From: Nocardia lijiangensis NBRC 108240
Lineage (GTDB): Bacteria; Actinomycetota; Actinomycetes; Mycobacteriales; Mycobacteriaceae
Assembly (NCBI RefSeq): GCF_001613045.1
Contig: NZ_BDBP01000039.1
Span: forward strand, 22,619-86,618
Length of the DNA: 64,000 bases
Reading direction: 5' to 3'
Shown here one piece after another: positions 34,326 to 41,767 of this stretch (positions are counted from its first letter, which is position 1; every line of letters starts with the position of its first letter). Under the pieces are notes generated by a model. It saw only the letters and a program-made list of their open reading frames with translations. It had not been told where the DNA came from and did not search any database. The translations under genes and the position numbers were made by a program.

Positions 34326-34847
34326 TCAACCCTTGTGCGCGAAGCCGTACTCCCAAAGGGAAATCTGCCAGATTCGCCCTTTCGATACCGCCACCTTGCT
34401 GAGCGACGTCGGCACGGCATAGTACGAATAGTCGCCGTCAACGCCCGTGGGTTCCACCTCAGTGCCGCGGTCGCGAAGGGTCCGCAACAAATCATCGAAC
34501 TCCACGACCTCAGGAAAGCTCCCGCACATTTCTGCAATCACCGAAGGAACAGTTGTTTCGAAGCCGAGACGGTGTAGTTGGATAGAACAACTGCGGCAGA
34601 CCCACATGGAGCTACTGCGCTCCACCCCGAATTCGACAAGACCGTAATCTCGGTTCATAACAGTCCGTCGCCTGTTGACATGGTCCACGTACCGCTCGCC
34701 CTCGAAAACCTTTTCGACATCGACCAGGCCGACGCCTCGAGCCAACCCGACGATTCGGCTGGAGGCGATTGCATCGGCAAGGAAGTCCAGATGGTCCATC
34801 CGCTGCCCCACTTCCTGGTGACTCACTCGTTCATTTGCGCAGAGCAC
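34326..34847 (-). CDS. Unknown protein, possible immunity-type gene
   Basis: A 173-aa protein. The GTG at 34847 (VLCANERVSHQEVG) is chosen because GGAGGG lies eight bases upstream; an internal ATG at 34799 has no such site. No signal or membrane segment. It has a pair of cysteines (WVCRSC) and ends with a beta-rich part (VAVSKGRIWQISLWEYG). Acidic and single-domain, it sits as the last of three small genes after a broken toxin gene, a usual place for immunity genes. I do not recognise the family. A second gene, not an immunity gene, is equally possible. Confidence 0.55.
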   Translation of the reverse strand: MLCANERVSHQEVGQRMDHLDFLADAIASSRIVGLARGVGLVDVEKVFEGERYVDHVNRRRTVMNRDYGLVEFGVERSSSMWVCRSCSIQLHRLGFETTVPSVIAEMCGSFPEVVEFDDLLRTLRDRGTEVEPTGVDGDYSYYAVPTSLSKVAVSKGRIWQISLWEYGFAHKG

Positions 34848-34881
34848 TGCTGTGTCCCTCCACGGGTTCTCTTCAAGCAAG

Positions 34882-35328
34882 TCAGGATCGAGCCGCCTGC
34901 CATGCCTCGAAACCGGCAATCCCTCTTGCCAAGTCCTCCATAGGCTTGGGATCTTCCTCGATTTCAGCGGCACCGAGCGCGTACAGGGTCTTTGCGCTTT
35001 CGCGGACAGCGTCGAGGAAGTCGCCGAGACAGGACACGTCGACCTTTGTCCTGCCATGCCAGGTTTCGACCTTCCCCTTCTGCAACGCAAACCTCAGGGT
35101 GAAGGTGGAGTCGATGCCCTCGAAAGATCCCTGGCCTTTGCTGCGGTCAGCGAGGATGCGCGCGCCCGCCAGTAATAGCAAAGCCGATGGATAGACCATC
35201 ATTCGTTCGTCTGGGAATTGACGACCGCGGGTGGTGACCCTCCCAGCGCTGCCGCAGACGTCCAAGTGCCCTAACGAGAACCCACTATGTTGCGGGTCGT
35301 CGTCCACCGAGAAGACAAAGGCGACCAT
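34882..35328 (-). CDS. Unknown protein, possible immunity-type gene
   Basis: A 148-aa protein from ATG 35328 (MVAFVFSVDDDPQHSGF). It is beta-rich at the front (FSLGHLDVCGS, GRVTTRGRQF), then has a hydrophobic stretch (VYPSALLLLAGARILAD) and a conserved-looking STFTLRFALQKGKVETWHG segment. Soluble, no signal. It ends 34 bases before the next gene, so the two are probably in one transcript. The layout recalls the one-domain proteins encoded after polymorphic toxins, but I cannot name a family. Confidence 0.5.
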   Translation of the reverse strand: MVAFVFSVDDDPQHSGFSLGHLDVCGSAGRVTTRGRQFPDERMMVYPSALLLLAGARILADRSKGQGSFEGIDSTFTLRFALQKGKVETWHGRTKVDVSCLGDFLDAVRESAKTLYALGAAEIEEDPKPMEDLARGIAGFEAWQAARS

Positions 35329-35503
35329 CTCACTTACCGCCGATCGGAAACATGGTGACGATGCTATTGCCGTCTGTCGCATCGACGACCAAGCGGTAGT
35401 TCGTACGCAGGCCGTTGATTGCCATTCAACGTTCGAACATTTGGTATTTGTTGTCCGGATTCGACTGCCGGGTGCCCTTCTTGATTATTTCCTCTGCAAC
35501 GCG

Positions 35504-35941
35504 TCAAGGAGCCTCGATCACTATCCACGGCTGGACAAGCTCAGGATAGATCGTTTCAGGAACGAGGATGACCCTGGTTCGGGCGACTTCCCACATCACC
35601 TTCATAAGTCTATACACATTGCCCAGATCATCAATTGTGCGAATCGTCGCACCATCGCATTGAAGGTCGATCGATGATTGTTCGAAAAACGCCGATGTCC
35701 AGATCTGCCGCCCTATCTCAACCGTAAGCGTGTACGAAATATCAGAGCTTTCGGAGAAAATATTCGATGTTACCTCCAACGCGATCTCGTCACCTTCGCG
35801 CGTCAGTCTGGTGCCGAAACCTTCGCTTCGTAAACGGTGCACCAAGGTATTCCAGTCCGACCAACTGGTGCCATGCGCGACTACTTCGACCAATCCTCCG
35901 TCAGCGGCGATACGTCGTAGGACCTCATGAGCGTTGTCCAC
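35504..35941 (-). CDS. Unknown protein directly after toxin remnant (best immunity candidate)
   Basis: A 145-aa protein with a GTG start at 35941, four bases after the stop of the toxin fragment. It begins DNAHEVLRRIAADGGLVEVV and reads GFGTRLTREGDEIALEVTS, then a beta-rich middle and a C-terminal helix. No signal peptide or membrane segment. Genes in this position behind a toxin C-terminus normally encode the matching immunity protein; whether this one still protects is unclear as the toxin gene looks broken. Family unknown. Confidence 0.55.
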   Translation of the reverse strand: MDNAHEVLRRIAADGGLVEVVAHGTSWSDWNTLVHRLRSEGFGTRLTREGDEIALEVTSNIFSESSDISYTLTVEIGRQIWTSAFFEQSSIDLQCDGATIRTIDDLGNVYRLMKVMWEVARTRVILVPETIYPELVQPWIVIEAP

Positions 35942-35945
35942 GGGT

Positions 35946-36158
35946 CTAATCTACGAATCCGATGAATCTACCGTCCTGCCCCCAGCGGGCCCCGCCATCC
36001 GGCAGACGGAATTCATAAATCGGCCCGAAATCCTGATGCACATACGTCTGGAGTGCCGTCTTCGGATTGGTCAAGATCTCCGCAATTCGCGCGTGGGCCA
36101 CTTCTATCCGTTCCTTTCCTGACGAAATAACAGTTAGGCTCGAGTTCGGTCGTAACAT
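35946..36158 (-). pseudogene. C-terminal remnant of a polymorphic toxin
   Basis: The frame reads ...RIAEILTNPKTALQTYVHQD, FGPIYEFRLPDGGARWGQDG and RFIGFVD-stop. The ending G-x-R-W-x-x-D-G-x-F-x-G-F is typical of the last residues of secreted bacterial toxins of the polymorphic class. The catalytic part that should precede it is absent: upstream in this frame only the EspC-like stub region follows, in another frame. So this is the tail of a gene that lost its middle. Confidence 0.6.
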
Positions 36159-36298
36159 ATGTTTCCGAAGGCATCGGTGGGGGCCGAGACCGCTTGGGCG
36201 GCGTCCAGTGCCTGGGCCAACGGTGCGGCCAGCTTTTCCACGTTTCCCGCGTGCGTGCGGATCCGTTCCGGATCCACGTTCACCGAATCACCGCTCAT
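36134..36298 (-). pseudogene. Truncated EspC-like (type VII secretion target) N-terminus
   Basis: ATG 36298, with the strong site GGGGGGAGGTG upstream, begins MSGDSVNVDPERIRTHAGNV and continues EKLAAPLAQALDAAQAV, then stops at 36134 after 54 codons. This is the helical N-terminal half of an EspC/WXG100-type protein exported by ESX (type VII) systems. A normal member is about twice as long. The break falls after SAPTDAFG, and the toxin tail follows out of frame, so one internal deletion could have joined the two. Confidence 0.65.
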
Positions 36299-36716
36299 AG
36301 CGGGACACCTCCCCCCGAACCGGATCCTCCATCCGGCTACCTGCGCAACTCGACCGGCCCACTCGAGCGTCGAACAACGAGCATAGCCCGTGCCGTCGGG
36401 TGCGCCGATCGGCGAGAGTCACACCGCGAGCGCAGATCCCGCGCACTCGGCCCGACGATCCAGGACCGAACGGTTGATGCCATTTCGCGATCACGCCGGC
36501 CTGGTACCTGTCCACATACGTTGGGCACACAATCCAACCAAAGGTCACCGTCAGCCAGTTCACCACGACCAACGTCACCCCGGTCGGTCCACCAGGCACG
36601 CAGGTCGGGTGAATGAAGGTCACGTCCGGTCGGTCTGGCGGGATGGAGGGGGCCTTCGGTCGGTTACGGCGCCGACCGTTCTGGACCCGGCACCAGCACT
36701 GTCCGGCGCGGCGACC
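36299..36716. other. About 420 bases without a full gene
   Basis: The region holds the ribosome-binding site of the EspC stub. On the plus strand, 36478-36612 reads without start as ITPAWYLSTYVGHTIQPKVT and on to a Pro/Gly-rich end (VGPPGTQVG) before TGA, which looks like the C-terminal tail of an exported protein. I cannot connect it to a gene. Confidence 0.35.
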
Positions 36717-38606
36717 TCACCGCCCGGGCAGCTGTGCGACGGCCGACACCAGCACCCGTTCGGCCATCCGGCAATACTCGTCCCGCGCCCCCGCCGCACC
36801 GCTCAACTCGACCGCGACGAGTTCGGCCTCCGCCGGCTCGGTTTCGCGGAATCGGTAGCTCATCTCGCACGAGGCGCGGTCGGAGGACGGCTTGTCCGGG
36901 TAGAGGTCGAGTCCGTCGACGGTGGTCGCGGCGGAGTCGTCCACCTCGCCACGGGACATAGTCAACTGAAGTTCCATGCGGCCCGACCACGCGCATGTGT
37001 GGGCGCCGGCGATCGTCGGCTGTGGCGGCAACGGGCCGATCATGGCGTCGACGGAATCGCGGTCGAGCAGCGCGCACGGGTCCAATCGAACGAGCGAGGA
37101 TTCGGCATCCGGGTTGGCGGGCGCCGCGGCGAGGGTCCGCGCGAGCACAGCGGCGACCCCATCGATCGCCGGATCGCATTTCTCCGAGCGGTCGTACGGC
37201 AGCGAGAGGCTCAGCACGATGCCCGTTCGGCGCTCGGCGCCGGCGTTGGCGATGGCGCGGGTGCACGCGGCCGAGGATCCGTAGATGACCGGGACGCCGT
37301 CGACCAGGGTCCGGTGCGGGGTCATGTACTCGAGGTGTTCCCCGAGCGTCAGCCTGATGGAGTGGCGATTCGCGCTGCCGAAGCAGCCCCAGTCCGAGGT
37401 CGGCGCCAGCTTCCACGCCGCCGTGGGCACCGGGCCCGCCTGCAAGGGAATCGATTCGCCCAGCGCGGATTTCAGCCAGGCGCAGGCATCGATGCGCCGC
37501 GCCTGGTCGAGGGACAGTGCGGTGAGAGGCCCGGCAGGCGGATCCTCCCTGAGCACGAAGTACCCGCCACTCGCCGCGACCAGCAGGACAACCAACCCGA
37601 TCGCCGAGGCGACCCTGGCGCGCTTGCTCAGCATTTCGACGCGACGACGGCCGGCGCGCGCGAAGTCGGTCAGCACGGCCGCCGGCTTGCGCGCGGGAGT
37701 CTCCCGATCCGCGGGAAGCGCGGCGAGCAGACCGGCGACCTGCTGTTCCCGGCGCCCGATGGTGTCCAGCACCGCGGGCGGCCAGGGCGTGGGCGCGGCC
37801 TGCGGTGCGAGGTACTCGCGCAACTGGGCGGCGGTCGGGCGGGCCCGCGGCTCCTTGCGCAGACATGCCGCGATCAGCGGGCGCAGCGACTCGGGTACCC
37901 GGCTCAGATCGGGCTCGTGCTGGGCGATGTTGAACAGTGTGTACGGCACCGAGGCGGCGGCGAACGGGCTCGCACCGGAGGCGGCGAACGCCAGCACCGA
38001 GCCGAAGGCGAACACATCCGAGGCCGGGGTGAGTTCGGCCGCCATCGTCTGCTCGGGCGACAGGAAGTCGGGAGGGCCCGCGATCGCGTCGGGTCGGCGC
38101 GCCGCTTCGGCGAAGTCGGCGACGGAGGGCAGTCCGGTATCGGTGAGGCGCAAGCCGTCCCCGGTGAGGGTGACCGTGTCCGGCCGCAGCGCACGGTGCA
38201 CGAGGCCCGCGGCGTGGATCGTGCACAGCGCGTCCGCCAGCGCCGCGGCCAGCGTGCGGACGGCCTGCTCCGCGAGCGGACCGTGCGCCGTGACCGCCTC
38301 GTTCAGCCCGACGCCCGCGACGAAAGGCGCAGCGACCCAGGGCACCTCGGCATCGGCGTCCAGGTCGAACACTGGTGTGACGTGGGATCCGGCGAGCCGG
38401 GTCGCGGCCACCGCACCGTGGCGCAGCCCGATACGGAATGCCGGTTCGGTGCGCAGGAACTCCGGCGCCGTCCGGACGACGAACACGCCGTTGTCCGGGC
38501 CGACGGCGAGGAAGGCCGGGTACACCACGGTGGGACCGAGGGTGGCGAGCAGGTGGTAACGGCCTATGTGCCGCTGGGCGTCGGCGGCGAGCGGTTCGAT
38601 GTTCAT
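36717..38606 (-). CDS. Membrane pseudokinase of the Ser/Thr protein kinase family with DUF3558-like outer domains
   Basis: A 629-aa protein, starting with a four-base ATGA overlap with the upstream kinase, so co-translated. The kinase domain (residues about 15-265) is recognisable by its C-lobe: PDFLSPEQTMAAELTPASDV, FGSVLAFAASGASPF, and RPTAAQLREYL. Catalysis looks lost: Gly loop replaced (LGPTVVYPAF), Lys to Arg (VVRTAP, R45), HRD to HRA (139), and DFG to DTG (156-158). One membrane segment (about 333-351). Outside are two Cys-bearing domains starting DACAWLKSALG (about 367) and DPCALLDRDSV (about 505), like DUF3558 lipoproteins. Likely a regulatory partner of the kinases next to it. Confidence 0.85.
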   Translation of the reverse strand: MNIEPLAADAQRHIGRYHLLATLGPTVVYPAFLAVGPDNGVFVVRTAPEFLRTEPAFRIGLRHGAVAATRLAGSHVTPVFDLDADAEVPWVAAPFVAGVGLNEAVTAHGPLAEQAVRTLAAALADALCTIHAAGLVHRALRPDTVTLTGDGLRLTDTGLPSVADFAEAARRPDAIAGPPDFLSPEQTMAAELTPASDVFAFGSVLAFAASGASPFAAASVPYTLFNIAQHEPDLSRVPESLRPLIAACLRKEPRARPTAAQLREYLAPQAAPTPWPPAVLDTIGRREQQVAGLLAALPADRETPARKPAAVLTDFARAGRRRVEMLSKRARVASAIGLVVLLVAASGGYFVLREDPPAGPLTALSLDQARRIDACAWLKSALGESIPLQAGPVPTAAWKLAPTSDWGCFGSANRHSIRLTLGEHLEYMTPHRTLVDGVPVIYGSSAACTRAIANAGAERRTGIVLSLSLPYDRSEKCDPAIDGVAAVLARTLAAAPANPDAESSLVRLDPCALLDRDSVDAMIGPLPPQPTIAGAHTCAWSGRMELQLTMSRGEVDDSAATTVDGLDLYPDKPSSDRASCEMSYRFRETEPAEAELVAVELSGAAGARDEYCRMAERVLVSAVAQLPGR

Positions 38607-40492
38607 GACTTCGGCAACTTCGGAATGACGGAACTCATCACCCGCGCGGCGCGATCACAGGCGCCGGGCTGAATCTTGTCCGGTGCGGGAAACAGGTCGA
38701 TGTGGACGATCTCGGCCTTGTCGCCGCGAGTCGGACGCACCATGAGCGTGAGATAGCACCGGTACGGAAGTTCCTCGACGAAGACGGTGCGGCCGCCGAT
38801 CTCCCTGGTGCTCTTCACGCCGAGCCCGGACTTGGCCGCTCTGGCGGCGCTGTCCGGGCGCGGGGCTTCCTTCAGTGCGAAATCCATGCCCCAATCCCGG
38901 CCGGTCACCTGGCAGCCGTGCGGGGAGCTCTGTTCTCGCTTGGCGGGATCGCCGAGTGCGTCCAGCTCGGTTTTCCTGTCGAGTATCGCGCACGGATCGA
39001 GGCGAAGTACGGAGTCGTCGGGCACCTCCCGCAGCGGCGGATTCACCGACAATCGGCGCACCACCGCACTCAGTGCGCGTTCGGCGAACGGGCAGCCGTT
39101 GCCTGCCGCGGTCATGTGGGCCTGTACCCGGACCGCCATGGACACCCCGTTCTGCGTCAGCACGGCCCGTTCACAGATGCGCGCCTCGGTGTCGTCGCCG
39201 AGCAACGGCATCCATCCCAGTGCCGTACCCGTCATCGAGAATATCTCGCGGGTCTCCCGCACCGAAATCCCCAGCCGCACACCGAAGGACACCTTCTTCC
39301 CGTCGGCGGTCGTATAGGCGATGTCGCAGCTGTTGCCGTTTTCCACGAGCTCCGCGGTGGGAGTGCCCAACTCGCCGAGCACATCGGGCTCCAGCAGCCT
39401 GCACGGGTCGAGGAGCCTGGCCTCGTCGGGCGTCAGCGCCAGCGCCGGTTCGGACATCGGGACCGCGTGCCCGGTCACGCCGCTCCCCCACGCGAGCGCG
39501 GCGCCGACACCGAGCACCGTCGCGAGGGCCATGGCAGCGATCACCCGAAGATGATTACGCCGCAATGGATTACGCGAGTCGGGTGGGTCTTCGACTGCGG
39601 CAACGGCGGCGCCGGTCGCCCACCGGATGGCCTCGTCCTGTGTTTCGGCGATGCGGCGGCGGACGCGCACCGGCCACATCGGTTCCGCGGCGATCGCTCC
39701 GGCCGCCTCCAGCAGCTGCTCCGGGGTAGGCCGCGCCACCGGATCCTTGGCCAGGCAGGCGTCGACCACCGGCCGCAGCGGGCCGGGGACGCCGCTGGTG
39801 TCGGGCGTGCGATACAGCACGTTGTAGAGGATCTGCGGCGTCGAAACCCCTTGGAAAGGGCTGGCTCCGGTCGCCGCCATCGCGAGAATCGTGCCCACCG
39901 AGAAGATGTCGCTCGCGGCACTCAGCGGACTGCATTCGGCCTGCTCCGGCGACATGTAGGCGGGCGACCCGACCACGGTGCCGGTCGCGGTCAGCTGCAC
40001 GTCGTCTTCCAGCGCCCTGGCGATGCCGAAATCGATGACCCGCGGACCCTCGTTGGTGAGCAGCACATTGCTCGGTTTCAGATCCCGGTGCACCAGGCCC
40101 GTGCGATGAATCTCGATGAGCGCCATGGCCAGGCCGGTGGCCAGCAGCTTCAGCCCGCTGAGGTGCAGCGGTCCGAAGCTGTCCACCACCTCCTGCAATG
40201 CCGGGCCAGCGATGTATTCCGAAGCCAGCCAAGGGTTCTCGGCATCGGTGTCGACATCGACGACGCCCGCGGTGTAGGCGCCGGTGACCTGCTGGGAGGC
40301 GATCGCCTCGCGGCGGAAACGGTCACGGAATTCCGAACTTCCGGTCAGGTGCGCGTGAATCTGCTTCACCGCCACCAGTCGTCCGTCGCCCGCCTGCCCC
40401 AGCAGCACCTGGCCCATGCCGCCGCGGCCGATCACAGCCAGCATCCGGTACCGGCCCAGCCGGCCCGGGTCCTGTGGTCCCAGCGGTTTCAC
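38603..40492 (-). CDS. Membrane Ser/Thr protein kinase with DUF3558-like sensor domains
   Basis: A 629-aa protein with GTG start at 40492 and GAGGGCG upstream. PknB-type kinase domain with all catalytic motifs: GRGGMGQVLLG (Gly loop), AVKQIHAHL (K43), HRDLKPSNVL (D137), VIDFGIAR (D154), GSPAYMSPEQ (P+1 loop). A single membrane segment (about 317-336) leads to an outer region with two Cys-bearing domains beginning LLDPCRLLEPDVLGEL (about 360) and LDPCAILDRKTELDAL (about 505). No PASTA repeats. The D-P-C-x-L-L motif is the signature start of DUF3558 lipoproteins. The domain probably senses an envelope signal and the kinase phosphorylates cytoplasmic proteins. Confidence 0.92.
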   Translation of the reverse strand: MKPLGPQDPGRLGRYRMLAVIGRGGMGQVLLGQAGDGRLVAVKQIHAHLTGSSEFRDRFRREAIASQQVTGAYTAGVVDVDTDAENPWLASEYIAGPALQEVVDSFGPLHLSGLKLLATGLAMALIEIHRTGLVHRDLKPSNVLLTNEGPRVIDFGIARALEDDVQLTATGTVVGSPAYMSPEQAECSPLSAASDIFSVGTILAMAATGASPFQGVSTPQILYNVLYRTPDTSGVPGPLRPVVDACLAKDPVARPTPEQLLEAAGAIAAEPMWPVRVRRRIAETQDEAIRWATGAAVAAVEDPPDSRNPLRRNHLRVIAAMALATVLGVGAALAWGSGVTGHAVPMSEPALALTPDEARLLDPCRLLEPDVLGELGTPTAELVENGNSCDIAYTTADGKKVSFGVRLGISVRETREIFSMTGTALGWMPLLGDDTEARICERAVLTQNGVSMAVRVQAHMTAAGNGCPFAERALSAVVRRLSVNPPLREVPDDSVLRLDPCAILDRKTELDALGDPAKREQSSPHGCQVTGRDWGMDFALKEAPRPDSAARAAKSGLGVKSTREIGGRTVFVEELPYRCYLTLMVRPTRGDKAEIVHIDLFPAPDKIQPGACDRAARVMSSVIPKLPKS

Positions 40493-40514
40493 GCCGCGCC
40501 CTCGCTCTGCACCA

Positions 40515-41669
40515 TCATCGGGATTCCGCGAGCACGGCCTGCTGCGCCTGCGCCAGCCAGCGAATGTCGGGATCGTCGTTGCTGAAGATCTGGGTGACGA
40601 ACCGGCCCTCGACGATCAGGCAGGTGAACCGCCGCGCCTCGATCGCCTCCACACTGGGACGCAGCCGCCGGAAGCAGTGAGCGTCGCTCGGGCCGGACAT
40701 CGCCACGTAGTTCCCGGCGGTGAGGCGTTGCACGGTCTGCTCGGCGTACGCGGCGGCGGAGTCGGGACCGGCGGTGCGATACAGGAACTTGTTGTGCGAC
40801 ACCGCCACCGCGTCGATCCCGCCTGCCAGATATTCCTGCGCCTGCCGGGCGGGATGGTCGACAAGCAGCGCGTAGGCGCGCGGACCGTACACGGCGAATG
40901 TCTGTTTGTCGGGGGCGTAGTCGCCCGTTTTGACCAGCCGCGGCAGCAGTGCGTCGCGGTCGAGCCGCAGACCGGGCAGGTCCGCGACGGGAGTCGGCGT
41001 GAACGTGCCGAGTTCGGCGAGCTGCGCGGTATATGTCCGGCTCACCACATCGGTGAGTTGCTGTTCGTTCGGTTCGGCGATTTTCGCGAACACCCGAAGT
41101 ACGAGGTTCTTCCACACCATCCAGCTGCCGACCGTCGAGATGCCGGGCCGCCAATGGCTCAGGGCCGCAGGGAATCCGGGGACGGGCACCGGGACGTTGT
41201 CGACGTTGGCGGCGAAATCCTCCGCGGCCATGGCGGCGGCGGCCTGCTCGGCGGTCGCCTCGTCGGCGAAGGACAGGATCGTGATCGACAGCGACTTCTT
41301 CGCCTCCGCGTTGTGCTGGTCGACATCGGCGGCGATGGCGCCGAATCCGGCGTAGACGTCGAAGGACGACAGCGCCCGCAGCTGTGCTCCGGACAGCAGT
41401 TCCCGGACCCCGCGATGGTCGACGACCACTCCGCCGCCCCGTCCCCGGGTCAGGTCCGGATCGATCCGGTCGGCGAACAGGAGGCGTTCGCCGATGCGCA
41501 GCGATTCGACCAGGATGCCGCGGGCCAGACTGGGCGTGTCGTCGTAGTCGCCCTGGACCGGATGCACGGGGTACGGGTCGCGATCAGCGACATCGGTTCC
41601 GGCGCACGCGGTGCCGAGTCCGGCCGTCAACACGAGGAGCGCCAGTATGCGGCGCGAGCGGTACAGCAC
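40515..41669 (-). CDS. DUF7373-type lipoprotein
   Basis: A 384-aa protein with GTG start at 41669 and GGAGGGGACTTC upstream. Lipobox LGTAC (Cys 22) after a short signal peptide, so it should be anchored outside. It resembles the large, repeated Nocardia family annotated DUF7373: DDTPSLARGILVESLRIGER, and two halves with similar wording (EAKKSLSITILSFADEATAEQ and AEQTVQRLTAGNYVAMSG), ending with HCFRRL and FTCLIVEGRFV. Two Cys near the end could pair. It sits between two kinases in one operon, with 22 bases to the next, and may be the ligand-binding or sensing partner. Confidence 0.75.
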   Translation of the reverse strand: MLYRSRRILALLVLTAGLGTACAGTDVADRDPYPVHPVQGDYDDTPSLARGILVESLRIGERLLFADRIDPDLTRGRGGGVVVDHRGVRELLSGAQLRALSSFDVYAGFGAIAADVDQHNAEAKKSLSITILSFADEATAEQAAAAMAAEDFAANVDNVPVPVPGFPAALSHWRPGISTVGSWMVWKNLVLRVFAKIAEPNEQQLTDVVSRTYTAQLAELGTFTPTPVADLPGLRLDRDALLPRLVKTGDYAPDKQTFAVYGPRAYALLVDHPARQAQEYLAGGIDAVAVSHNKFLYRTAGPDSAAAYAEQTVQRLTAGNYVAMSGPSDAHCFRRLRPSVEAIEARRFTCLIVEGRFVTQIFSNDDPDIRWLAQAQQAVLAESR

Positions 41670-41767
41670 GAAGTCCCCTCCACCCGGACACTCGGCGGCG
41701 TCCGGCTCCTCCCTTGTTCTCCGCGGACGCTATCACCGAGGACCGGTTCGGGCCAGCGGTTCCGCTG

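Noticed and set aside
36478..36612. Exported-protein-like C-terminal frame on the plus strand
   Set aside because: No start codon or upstream body; too short to call a gene.
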